Origin: DASVUC01 sp036387255
GTDB lineage: Bacteria; Planctomycetota; Phycisphaerae; Tepidisphaerales; Tepidisphaeraceae
Direction of reading: 5' to 3'
DNA: 21,618 nt
Assembly: GCA_036387255.1 (NCBI GenBank)
Contig: DASVUC010000255.1
Span: forward strand, 1 to 21,618
Below the pieces are notes generated by a model that saw only the letters and a list, made by a program, of their open reading frames with translations, was not told the DNA's origin and ran no database searches. Positions 5,629 through 14,600 of this stretch are shown piece by piece. Numbering within the stretch: the first letter of the stretch is position 1; every line of letters starts with the position of its first letter. The position numbers and the translations under genes were made by a program.

Positions 5629-7303
5629 AATCGGAGTAGACGCGAAAGAGGCCGCCGACGAGCACCATCAGCATACCGGCAACTGCCAGAGTTCCCGATC
5701 GCGAAAACGCCCATGCGCCGCTGAAGACGCCGACAAGGAACACAACCAGCCCGAGGACGACCAGCAGCGCCCCAAGCTTTCCCAGACCGCTTTCCGGAAA
5801 GAGGTGGAACGGGCGGACATCCCCCTCATCAAGATCTCCTCGGCCGATGGAGCTGAAGATGCGATCGACCTCGGTTCCTTCGGATCGGCGGGTGAGAAAT
5901 GAGACGATGGGCGTGACGAGCAACGCGGTGGAGGAGCTGACGATGGGCGCAAATTTGCGGGCAAAGCTGGCGTCGAAGAACGCGTAGCAAAGCATGCCCG
6001 CGGCGCCGCCAAAGACAAAGCCTGCGGTAGCCCCCTGCCAGTTCATCCTCCGCCAGGTCAACCCATAGACGACGGTAATGATGAACAAGGGCATGTCCAG
6101 AATACCGACGACGGCAAGGTTGACATTGACGGCGCCGGCGCTGGTGAACTGAAGGCCGAAAGCCACGAGGAGCATGAGCAATCCGCAGGCGAGTGAGCTG
6201 ACGCGCACCACGAAGAGAAGCTGTCGCTGTGTCGGCTCACGACGCTTGAGCGTGCGATACACATCGCTGGTGAAGAGGGTCGCGACGGAGTTCACATCCG
6301 CGGTAATAGTCGAGATTTGAGCTGCGACCAAGCCGCACAGGACAAATCCGAGCAGACCCTTTCCGATGGCTGGAAGCTGCGTGGAGAGGAGCCAGGGGAT
6401 GGCATGGTCGGGCGTCGCGAAAGGTTCGGGATGCACTCGCGCCAGCGCCACCCCAGGCAGGATCCACAGAAAAGTCATCGGCGTGGTGATGATGGCCGAA
6501 AGGATCATCGCCTGCGCTCCGACGCGCGGGCTGCGTGCGCCGAAGGCGCGCTGGAGGATTGCCTGGTCGATCGTTGACCATTTAAAGCCGAGCAGCAGGA
6601 TCGACGTGATGAACAGCCAGTTGAAGTCACTAGTCTGCTGAACCAGCGTGATCTGCTGAGGCTTATGCTGGTTGAAGTACTCGATCATCGACGGAAGTCC
6701 GCCGGCCAGCTTCATCGCAATCGGGAAGACAATGAGCCCCCCCGCCAGCATCACCACGAACTGCACCGAATCCATGATGGCGACCGCCCATGCCCCACCG
6801 ACGACGGAGTAGATGATCGACACCAGCGAGAAGATCAGCAGCCAGGCGATGTAGTTGTTCCACCCGGTGATAGTCATTGCCGCGGTGGCGGCAACGTAGA
6901 GGAGGATCCCCAGAAAGACGCACAAGCGCAGCCCCCAGAACGCGCCCACGAGCGTGCGCAGACCGCGGCTGTAGCGCATCTCGAGAAGTTCCGGAATGGA
7001 TCGAATGCGCAGCCGCCGCATGATCGGCAGAATAAAGATGCCCGACAGAACGAGGGCGATGTTGCCCGTCCAGTTCTGCCAGATCATCGGGATGCCGTTC
7101 TTGTGCGCGATCCCGCCCATCCCGATGAAGTGCAACATCGACAGGTTTGTGGCGGTAATGGTCGCGGCAAGGATGAACGGCGTCAGCTCGCGCCCAGCGA
7201 CGAAGAAATCGTCGGAATCTTTAATCAGGCGCGAGATCCAAAGACCTGCCAGCGCCATGACCGTCAGGAAGCCGATGACGATGGCGTAATCGACTCCTGT
7301 CAT
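5627..7303 (-). CDS. Sodium:solute symporter (SSS family)
   Basis: The 558-residue inner-membrane protein has about 13-14 hydrophobic helices. It shows several marks of the SSS family: DDFFVAGREL after the first helix (residues 31-40), TATNLSMLHFIGMGG in helix 2 where the sodium site lies, GGAWAVAIMDSVQFVVML in the middle, and STIDQAILQRAFGAR in a cytoplasmic loop. It uses the sodium gradient to import a small solute. Such transporters next to carbohydrate enzymes usually carry sugars, which is the likely role here given the divergent GH2 enzyme. Its ATG overlaps the stop of the preceding one-helix protein by four bases (ATGA), so the two are probably made together. The last helix pair (SGLGKLGALLVVLGLVVFLVGV and SGTLAVAGMLMVLVGGLF) completes a normal-length protein. 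Confidence 0.9.
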   Translation of the reverse strand: MTGVDYAIVIGFLTVMALAGLWISRLIKDSDDFFVAGRELTPFILAATITATNLSMLHFIGMGGIAHKNGIPMIWQNWTGNIALVLSGIFILPIMRRLRIRSIPELLEMRYSRGLRTLVGAFWGLRLCVFLGILLYVAATAAMTITGWNNYIAWLLIFSLVSIIYSVVGGAWAVAIMDSVQFVVMLAGGLIVFPIAMKLAGGLPSMIEYFNQHKPQQITLVQQTSDFNWLFITSILLLGFKWSTIDQAILQRAFGARSPRVGAQAMILSAIITTPMTFLWILPGVALARVHPEPFATPDHAIPWLLSTQLPAIGKGLLGFVLCGLVAAQISTITADVNSVATLFTSDVYRTLKRREPTQRQLLFVVRVSSLACGLLMLLVAFGLQFTSAGAVNVNLAVVGILDMPLFIITVVYGLTWRRMNWQGATAGFVFGGAAGMLCYAFFDASFARKFAPIVSSSTALLVTPIVSFLTRRSEGTEVDRIFSSIGRGDLDEGDVRPFHLFPESGLGKLGALLVVLGLVVFLVGVFSGAWAFSRSGTLAVAGMLMVLVGGLFRVYSD

Positions 7304-7458
7304 GAGCGGCGCTCCTGCGATGAAGGATCTGCTTGAGATGACGCGCCGCCTGATGACGGCGCGCGGAGCTTTCGAAAGATGTCACGGAACTCCTGCACCG
7401 GGATGACGATCCAGACGCAGAGGATAAAGATGCCAACAATTTCGATGGCGAGGGTCAT
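7300..7458 (-). CDS. One-helix small membrane protein coupled to the symporter
   Basis: The likely start is the ATG at 7458, giving 52 residues. A GAGGTG sequence lies 12 bases upstream, and the frame upstream of this ATG is unlike a membrane protein. Residues about 3-23 (LAIEIVGIFILCVWIVIPVQE) form one transmembrane helix, followed by a basic segment (FRDIFRKLRAP) and a hydrophilic serine-rich tail. I recognise no named family. The stop overlaps the symporter start by four bases, a strong sign of translational coupling and probable joint function, for example an accessory subunit. Other transporters have short membrane partners (such as DUF4212 for some SSS proteins), but this sequence does not look like that family. 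Confidence 0.65.
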   Translation of the reverse strand: MTLAIEIVGIFILCVWIVIPVQEFRDIFRKLRAPSSGGASSQADPSSQERRS

Positions 7459-7495
7459 CCAGTCCAAGTGCACCTCGGGCGGGTGAAGAATTTGC

Positions 7496-7524
7496 GATAT
7501 AGTAAATTCACACGAAACGTGCAA
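7496..7524 (-). promoter_or_regulatory. Candidate promoter for the small membrane protein-symporter operon
   Basis: On the minus strand TTGCAC (7519-7524), 17 bases, then TATATC (7496-7501). A transcript would start near 7489 and have a leader of about 30 bases. On the plus strand TATAGT (7498-7503) overlaps the same -10 and may serve the GH2 gene, although no -35 is evident there. Confidence 0.4.
7511..7521. promoter_or_regulatory. Palindromic candidate operator in the divergent promoter region
   Basis: CACG-AAA-CGTG is a perfect short palindrome at the centre of the 114-bp region between the divergent starts at 7458 and 7573. A wider imperfect symmetry (GCGATATAGT at 7494-7503 against ACTATCGC at 7525-7532) surrounds it. 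It overlaps the -35 and spacer of the minus-strand promoter, where a repressor would block it. The binding protein is unknown; no regulator gene lies in the block. Confidence 0.4.
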
Positions 7525-7572
7525 ACTATCGCGCCTCTGACAGTGAATGTTCTAACCCAGAGGATTTCGCTC

Positions 7573-10383
7573 ATGCGCTCATCGCTTGTGTTCCTTGTGG
7601 TTATCTCGCTGGCCCGCTTGGTTTGTGCAGCCGTCGTTCCAGCGGAGAAAGAACATGTTGTGTCGCTGGATGGGACGTGGCGCTTCAAGCTCGAACAGAA
7701 CGGCGAGCAGGATCACGGTCCCGGCGATCAGGGGAACAAGAAGGTGGCGCCGAACTACCCCAAGACCTTTGAGCCGTTCTACCAGGCGGAATACCAGGAG
7801 AAAGAGGGTTGGAACGACATCAAGGTGCCGGGGAACTGGGAGATACCGGGTTTTTCGGCGGCCACGTACAACCAGCCGGACAACGCCTCCGGCTTTTACC
7901 GCCACTCGTTCATCATCCCCGCGAATTGGAAGGGCCGGCTGGTGAAGCTGAACTTCGACGGGGTTCAAAACGGGTGCGAGATCTGGCTGAATGGCAAACC
8001 GGTCAAAGTCGATGAGGGAAGCTGGGGCCGGGAGAACTATCACGAAGGTGGATGGACGGCATTTCAGGTTGATCTGACGCCTGCCGTGAAGTTTGGCGAG
8101 CAAAACCTCCTTGCACTGCGGGTGACGAAGAACACGCAATCATCTGATCTGGACAGCGGCGACTACTTCTTTCTGGGCGGCGTGCATCGGCCGGTGACGT
8201 TGTTTGCGGTCCCGCAGACGCATTTAGCGGATGTGAAGGTGGAGACGAAGCTGCTGGGGGAGAACAAGGCGGAGGTGAAGCTGATCGCCACCGTCGAAGG
8301 CGGGGACGCGGGAAGCGTCTCGATGAACATCGAAGGTGTTGAAGGCGCAGCCGACGCGAAGGTCGAGAACGGCAAGGCCACCGTCACGAAAGTGGTGCAG
8401 GATCCGAAGCTTTGGTCGGCAGAGTTTCCAAACCTTTACACGATGAAGGTCGAGTTGAAGGACCCGGCGGGCAAGACGATTGAGCAGGCGAGCGAGCGGA
8501 TCGGCATTCGCGAGGTGACGATCAAGGACGCGGTGCTGCTGATCAACGGCAAGCCGGTGAAGTTCGCAGGGATCTGCCGTCATGATGTCTCTCCCGCGGA
8601 AGGCACGGCAACGCCGCCAGCGATCTGGCGCAAAGACATTGAGCTGATGAAGGCGGCGAACATTAACGCCATCCGCACGAGCCACTACCCGTATGGCAAA
8701 GGGTTCTACGACTTGTGCGATGAGATGGGGATGTATGTTGTGGATGAACTCCCCTACTGCTGGACGCCAACGGACGATGCTGCGATGGAGCCGGCGTTTA
8801 CACAGCGGGCGCGTGAGACCGTGCGGCGTGACAAGAATCATCCCTCCGTAGTCATTTGGGCCGTAGGAAATGAAAACAAGGAGGGGCGGAATCTTCAGGT
8901 GGTCGCGGACCTGGTGAAGCAACTGGACACGACTCGGCCGCGTGCAGTCTCCTGGTTCGGGGCGGCGAAGTACAAGACGGAACTGTCGGACTCGCATTAC
9001 ACGCGGCCGGATCCGATCGAGAAGTCGGCGATCCGGGCCAAGAGCGTGGGCCATCCGCACATCTACCTGGAGAATCCCAACGATTGGGAAGTGCGTCTTG
9101 CCGCGGATCCGGGGGCATGGGTGCGCTGGGAGCCGGTGCTGGAGCGCTGCTGGGACGTGGTCGCGAAGTACGACACGCTGCCCGGCACGTTTCTATGGGA
9201 ATGGCAGGACCGTGCCGTGGCGGATCAAGCTAAGAAGAAGCTGTACTACTTCTTCCCGGAAACCGGGATCAACCTGCTGAAGATCAAAGGCATCGTCGAC
9301 GGCTTCCGCAACCCGCGGCCGTGGTACTACGACGTGAAGATGATTTACGCGCCGATCCGATTCGGCGAGAAGCTCGACACCTCCGGCGCATCGGCTTCGT
9401 GCAACGTGGAAAATCGATATTCCTTCACGGACCTGGGGCAACTCAAGGCGACGTGGAAGCTGATCTCCGGCGGAAAAGCTGTTGGTGAGGGCGACGTGAA
9501 GCTGCGAGGTAAGCCGCTGAGCGGCGGAAAAGCTTCCTTTGAGCTTCCTAATACGGTTAAGCAGGCGGAGGCGGTTCAAATCGACATCAATCATCCTGAT
9601 GGACGGCACATCATCGCGCACCAATACCGGCTCAAGGAGCCGGCGCAGGATACGCAGTTTGATGCATCCCTTTCAGCCAATGTCCCTTTCCCGCGCTTCA
9701 ATCTGATCACGCGGAAGACCGAACGAGATCCGGGTTTCTGGCGGAAGGTGACGCGGTACCCGGTGACGTTGGCCAATGTAAAGACTGAGGGTTCGAGTAA
9801 GGACTTGGCGCAGATGAAGAAGTTGACGGCCGACGTGGTCGGCGGAGCGGAGAACGCCAAGGTCGGGTCGGTGGAAGCGAGCTTCGCGAACAATGAGCTG
9901 AAGTACCGCTTTACGTGGTCAGGCGCGGCTAAGACTGAAGTGCAGGAGCTGGGGTGGGCGTTTGAGCTGCCGCGGGAGATGGATCACTTCTCGTGGGATC
10001 GGCAGGCGCGGTGGACGGTTTATCCAGAGACGCACATCGGCCGGCCCAGCGGAACTGCGCGGCCGGATTCCATGAATGTTCCTTACACCAAAATGGATCG
10101 CCCGGATGCGTTCGACTTCAACTCGACGAAGTACGACTGCAACTGGGGGACGATGACGGATGGATCTGGAGATGGCCTGCGGGTGCAATTCAATGAAGAG
10201 AAGCGATTGCATTGCCGTGGCGGCGTGAGCGATGACAAGCAGCACATCGTCCTGTTCGTGAATCATCAAGTCAGCCCGCCGGATGATCTGAGCACAAACG
10301 TGGTGCGGGATCTCTATATGACGCTCAACCCGGGCGACACTGTGGAGGGGAGCTTCCGCGTGGGATCAGTGAAGAAGAAGTGA
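7573..10383 (+). CDS. Secreted GH2-family glycoside hydrolase, beta-galactosidase type
   Basis: The ATG at 7573 (936 residues) is preferred over an upstream in-frame start. It has AGAGGA eight bases upstream and begins a signal peptide (MRSSLVFLVVISLARLVCAA). Domains in order: a sugar-binding jelly roll (about 28-220, with SLDGTWRF, VPGNWE, GFYRHSF and VWLNG-like IWLNGKPV), an Ig-like GH2 domain (about 225-312), a TIM barrel starting at GKPVKFAGICRHD (about 320-625), and beta-rich C-terminal domains. The acid/base is E434 in IWAVGNENK. The likely nucleophile is E500 in HIYLENPNDW, and GTFLWEWQD follows. The C-terminal part resembles the LacZ beta-sandwich regions. It should cleave beta-galactosides or similar outside the cytoplasm and is divergent from a symporter operon. 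It overlaps the convergent protease gene by 18 bp. Confidence 0.88.
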   Translation: MRSSLVFLVVISLARLVCAAVVPAEKEHVVSLDGTWRFKLEQNGEQDHGPGDQGNKKVAPNYPKTFEPFYQAEYQEKEGWNDIKVPGNWEIPGFSAATYNQPDNASGFYRHSFIIPANWKGRLVKLNFDGVQNGCEIWLNGKPVKVDEGSWGRENYHEGGWTAFQVDLTPAVKFGEQNLLALRVTKNTQSSDLDSGDYFFLGGVHRPVTLFAVPQTHLADVKVETKLLGENKAEVKLIATVEGGDAGSVSMNIEGVEGAADAKVENGKATVTKVVQDPKLWSAEFPNLYTMKVELKDPAGKTIEQASERIGIREVTIKDAVLLINGKPVKFAGICRHDVSPAEGTATPPAIWRKDIELMKAANINAIRTSHYPYGKGFYDLCDEMGMYVVDELPYCWTPTDDAAMEPAFTQRARETVRRDKNHPSVVIWAVGNENKEGRNLQVVADLVKQLDTTRPRAVSWFGAAKYKTELSDSHYTRPDPIEKSAIRAKSVGHPHIYLENPNDWEVRLAADPGAWVRWEPVLERCWDVVAKYDTLPGTFLWEWQDRAVADQAKKKLYYFFPETGINLLKIKGIVDGFRNPRPWYYDVKMIYAPIRFGEKLDTSGASASCNVENRYSFTDLGQLKATWKLISGGKAVGEGDVKLRGKPLSGGKASFELPNTVKQAEAVQIDINHPDGRHIIAHQYRLKEPAQDTQFDASLSANVPFPRFNLITRKTERDPGFWRKVTRYPVTLANVKTEGSSKDLAQMKKLTADVVGGAENAKVGSVEASFANNELKYRFTWSGAAKTEVQELGWAFELPREMDHFSWDRQARWTVYPETHIGRPSGTARPDSMNVPYTKMDRPDAFDFNSTKYDCNWGTMTDGSGDGLRVQFNEEKRLHCRGGVSDDKQHIVLFVNHQVSPPDDLSTNVVRDLYMTLNPGDTVEGSFRVGSVKKK

Positions 10384-11238
10384 CGTGCCGCGGCGTCTGC
10401 GCTTTGCTACTCCAAACAGAAACGCCGCGGCGACGGCAGTCGATGCCGCCGGCTCGGGCAGGAGCGTGTGTATGGAACTTTCATAAGATGCCAATCTCAC
10501 AACGCTGCCCGTGGAGCCGAGGGTGGGGGAGCCGGTTGAAGTGATGATCCCGGCAAGCCACCAGTGATTGTTGGTTTGGAAGAAGATCCCGCCGCCGCTG
10601 TCGCCGGGAGCGGCGATTCCTTCAAGTGGTCCGACGGCGCCGGCATCGATCGCGTCGTAGTCGTAGCGCAACACTTCCCCTTGTCCGGCGATGATGCCGG
10701 GACTGATGGCATCGACCACATTTTCAAACGCTCTCTTGGTTCCAAACCCGCCAGGGCCCCAGGTGTTGTTGCCGTCACTGTTGGTCAACCCAAAACCGAC
10801 GCCGGTGAACTTGCGTCCGATCTCGTTTCCCAGCGCGGCGGACCAGAGCGAGTAGCCGGAAGTCAAAGATGAGTTCAGCTTCAAGAGCGCAAGATCCGCC
10901 TCGAAGTCCGCGAAGACTTTGGTGCAGCTGTAGGTAGTGCCGTCGACGGCTAGAAAGATGTCTGATGTGGGGCGAAGGGCTCCGCCGATGGCGCCGTCCT
11001 GGGTGACGACATGGCGGGCGGTGAGCATGAAGCTTCCATCGCCGACGACAACGCCGGAGCCAAAAAATCCTTCGCTGTCTCCGACCAATCCTGCGCCTGG
11101 AAATTCAGCTGTGGTTGATCCATTGAGCGGCTGCGCGAGCGTAATGCTCGCGCCCGCGCGCGGCGGGAGCGCAAGAACAGCACCGATCGCGGGGACGGCG
11201 CTAAACGCAATGGATTGCACAAGCGTAGAAAACTTCAT
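10366..11238 (-). CDS. PEP-CTERM trypsin-like serine protease
   Basis: The 290-residue secreted protein starts with a signal peptide (KFSTLVQSIAFSAVPAIGAVLAL, cleavage probably near PPRAGA). A chymotrypsin-fold protease follows with a full catalytic triad: H76 in LTARHVV, D115 in DLALLKL and S214 in APGDSGGG. The tail LPEPAASTAVAAAFLFGVAKRRRR (about 261-285, as two adjoining halves) is a PEP-CTERM sorting signal, so the enzyme is probably anchored or processed at the cell surface by an exosortase. Its substrate is unknown; surface or matrix protein processing is an inference. No clear Shine-Dalgarno sequence precedes the ATG at 11238. The 3' end overlaps the convergent GH2 gene by 18 bp. Confidence 0.88.
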   Translation of the reverse strand: MKFSTLVQSIAFSAVPAIGAVLALPPRAGASITLAQPLNGSTTAEFPGAGLVGDSEGFFGSGVVVGDGSFMLTARHVVTQDGAIGGALRPTSDIFLAVDGTTYSCTKVFADFEADLALLKLNSSLTSGYSLWSAALGNEIGRKFTGVGFGLTNSDGNNTWGPGGFGTKRAFENVVDAISPGIIAGQGEVLRYDYDAIDAGAVGPLEGIAAPGDSGGGIFFQTNNHWWLAGIITSTGSPTLGSTGSVVRLASYESSIHTLLPEPAASTAVAAAFLFGVAKRRRRGTSLLLH

Positions 11239-11667
11239 TAAAGCTCAACAAGCAGATGAATGATGTGCTTATCGGAATTGATCCCGACTATGGATGAGTT
11301 TTTTTCCTTGCCTTCTGCAAAGATAGGTAGTATGTTGTAAATGGAGCATGTCTGGGGAGAAAATTGCGGGCTATAAACCATCTCTGACCAGGGAAGGGTC
11401 ATGGGTAGGAACATCTGGCCGGGTGTCTGGCATCCAGCCCCACACTCGCCACCGCGGGATCAACATGTCACATCGCTACATCCACCTGAGCAACCGCCGT
11501 AACTGATGCTGTCACGTACTCACGCTTAAGGCGCAGCGTTTTCATCGACAACATCGCGCCAAGGCTGCGGTGCGGCCGTAACTGGTTGTATTTACTAAGA
11601 ATGCGTTAACTTTTGCGCTGCTGGTGCAACGGCTTGCACGTCTTGCGCACATATCTCCGAGGCCCAC
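11239..11667. other. Intergenic region between the divergent protease and Rhs genes
   Basis: No convincing gene is seen in these 429 bases. There is a possible plus-strand promoter (TTGCCT at 11308-11313, 17 bases, TATGTT at 11331-11336), which would give the Rhs gene a leader of about 330 bases. A small hairpin with GTGTCTGG/CCAG..ACAC arms lies at 11423-11445. Nothing here matches a riboswitch or RNA I recognise. Confidence 0.4.
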
Positions 11668-14600
11668 ATGTCCAAAGCACTCCCCCATTGGCTCAACAAG
11701 ATGCTCGGTCAGTCGCGTTTGCCTGACGGCGAGCCGCACGACGCACAATACTCGCGCACGCGCTCGCGGCGCCGTGCGGTGCTCGGCCAGGCGATGACCC
11801 TGGAGCTTTTGGAAGTGCGGCGAATGCTTTCCAGCATCGTTGGCCGGAACCTCTTCTACAACAACAGTGCATGGGACGGGAATACACCGGCGGCCAGCGC
11901 TAAAGACGATAGCGCCATCGCCACAGATAAGACCGCCCTTCTGGGCAACCAAACCGCCAGCTTCGCAAACTACTCGAGCTATTCGCGCGGCATCAACGGG
12001 GTGATGGTCGACATCCAGGACCTCCCCACCAGCGCCAAGCTGACGAAGGATGATTTCGAGTTCTATCTTGGCAACAGCGCCGACGACACCTTCTGGACCT
12101 CCGCGCCCGATCCAGTCTCCATCTCCGTCCGGCGCGGCGCGGGCAAGAAAGGTTCCGACCGCGTCACGATCATCTGGAAAGACGCCGCGATCCTGAAGCA
12201 GTGGCTCCAGGTTGTGGTCCGTCCGACGGATCAGACAGGGCTCAGCGAGCCGGATATCTTCTACTTCGGCAGCGCGCCCGGTGAGACCGGCAACGATGCT
12301 TCCACGCGCGTCAACAGCACCGATGAAATCCTCATTCGCTGGAACCCCAAGACGCTGCTCAATCCCGCCGCGATTACGGACCACTATGACATCAACCGCG
12401 ATAAGAAAGTCGACGGCACCGACCAGGTCCTTGCGCGCAACAACACCACCAACCTCAAGACCGACCTGCTCAAGCTCAAGCCTACCCTCAGCACCGGGGG
12501 GGTTGCGCGCGTTCAGATGCTGTCGGCGACAGCGGCGCGCCTTTCGTGGTTCGACACATCGCTGGAAGATCGGGGCGTTGCCATTCAAGCTTCAGAAAAC
12601 GGCGGAGCATATGAGCAACTCGCGATAGCCCCGCGCAATGCGTCGGCGGCGATTGTGACAGGACTGACTCCCGGCGCAGATTACTCGTTCAAGATCGTCA
12701 CCCAGGGCGCGGGTGATGCGCAGGTGACGCAGTTGGTTTCCGGTCAGACGCCGCAGTCGACGGGCAACACCTGCCCCACGTATTACCACATCACCAATTT
12801 GGAGCCGATCCACAAGGGCGAGGCCAGCTACACCGGAACAGAGAGCCCGAAGCTGACGGCGAAGGACGAGTGGGTTTCTGGAACGACCTGGCAGCAGGCG
12901 ATGTACAAGGCCGTCACCGGCGTTGTGAATATTCAACCAATCAACGTGAATTATGACGTTCAGGAGTCGCCCAACAACCTGCACCCGGAGCTGAGCCACT
13001 ATGGCGCGTTCGAAATCGGAACGGCTGCGGAATTGGAAGCGAACCATGCGAGTTTCGACTTGCGCAAGCCGGCGTACGGAAGCATCCCCGGCACGCAGGG
13101 CCTGATCGTCCTGGAAGACACGTACCACTCCACTAACATCGATCTGGATTACGACGACTTTTATTGGAAGGTCGAGATGGCGGCGACGCAGACGCCTGCT
13201 GCGCCGTTCCACATCATCGCGACGCCCATCACTGGAACGGATATTCAGGTCACGTGGCGCGCCGGTACGGCCACCGTCGACCGGCAGATCGTCGAGCGCT
13301 CAATCGACGGCGGGCAGACTTGGGAGGAGGCCGGGCGACTGGCTCCCGGTGAATCAACCTTCCTGGACCGCCGCCTGAGCTACGAGCGTCCGTACACGTA
13401 TCGCGTTTATGCTGAAGACGATAACGGCAATGAGTATCGCACGGACGAAACCGCAACCGCGACAACGTTCAAAGATCAGCCGGAACTGATCTACTACAAG
13501 ATCACCGGCTTCAGCGGCTTCACACCCACCGCCGGCCATTCCGTCAGCGGCACACTCACGCCCGACAGCGACTGGATTCTCGCCAACTCTCCCGCCGAGG
13601 CGGCGTGGCTGGCGCTGCACAGCAGAGTGGGCGCTGACGACACTGCCGGGATCGTGGCAGGCGGTAACACCTACCGCTTCAACACGCCATCTGTCATTGG
13701 CGGCGATGAAATCTCCGACGGCGCTTTCCGTTTTGAACAGGATCCCGTCACCGGGGTGGTGAAGATCCACATCGAAGACACGTTTGGCAGTTCCACCGCC
13801 ACCGTGTGCAGTTACAACTGGCTCGATGCCGTGGGTACGGTGAGCTATCTCGCTTCGCCCATCGGCGCTACCGGCGACGTTCATGGTGTGGGCGGCGAGG
13901 AGTATTCGCTCACGCTGGATCAGAACAATGCCCCCGTCACCAACTGGACCGTCCAGTGGGACAGCACTGACCCCAGCAGCGTGCGACAATATACACCCGA
14001 TGCGTCAGGCCAGCCCAAGGTGGTCACCTGGACATACCCCGTCCCGACCGGCGAAGGCGAGAAGGTCTATACCATCCAGGTCAAAGCCACGATTGCCGGG
14101 CAGATCGTGCCAACCGTCGACAAGCGGGTCTTCATCGGCAAAGAAGCTGCCGTCGGCGCAGAGGAGGGAGAGGAACTGGCCGCGCTCACCACGAAGCAGG
14201 CGCGCCGATTTATTCTTCAATATTTCAGCGACATCTACTCCACCATCAAATACGAACCTTATCCCGGACAGAAAAAAGGACCCGGCGCGACGGCGCAAAC
14301 GGGCCGAGGGAACGATTGGGATCAGGCGTCGCTGCTTGCCTCGCGCATCACTGCAAAGGTCGCGGACACGAAGGTCGAATACGTCCACCAAGTGGTCAAC
14401 GCTCCGATGGTGAACGTCCGAAATTGGCTTGGGGTGAAAGACAACGCCAGCGCTTGGGAGGTGCTCCACAAGGCGGGGATCCTGGCCGATGACAGCAGCG
14501 GCAGTTGGAAGGCGCTCGATCCCGACTCATATCCGACGACCCTGCCCAATTTTGCAAGAATGAAGAGCGTGAACTTGTGGCACACCTGGCTTCGCGTCGG

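Noticed and set aside
8224..9060. Minus-strand frame of 278 codons within the GH2 gene
   Set aside because: Antisense to strongly conserved GH2 motifs and without any family features.
11423..11445. Small hairpin in the protease-Rhs intergenic region as a possible terminator or RNA element
   Set aside because: Only short arms with an internal loop, no T-tract and no known family; not above what GC-rich DNA gives by chance.
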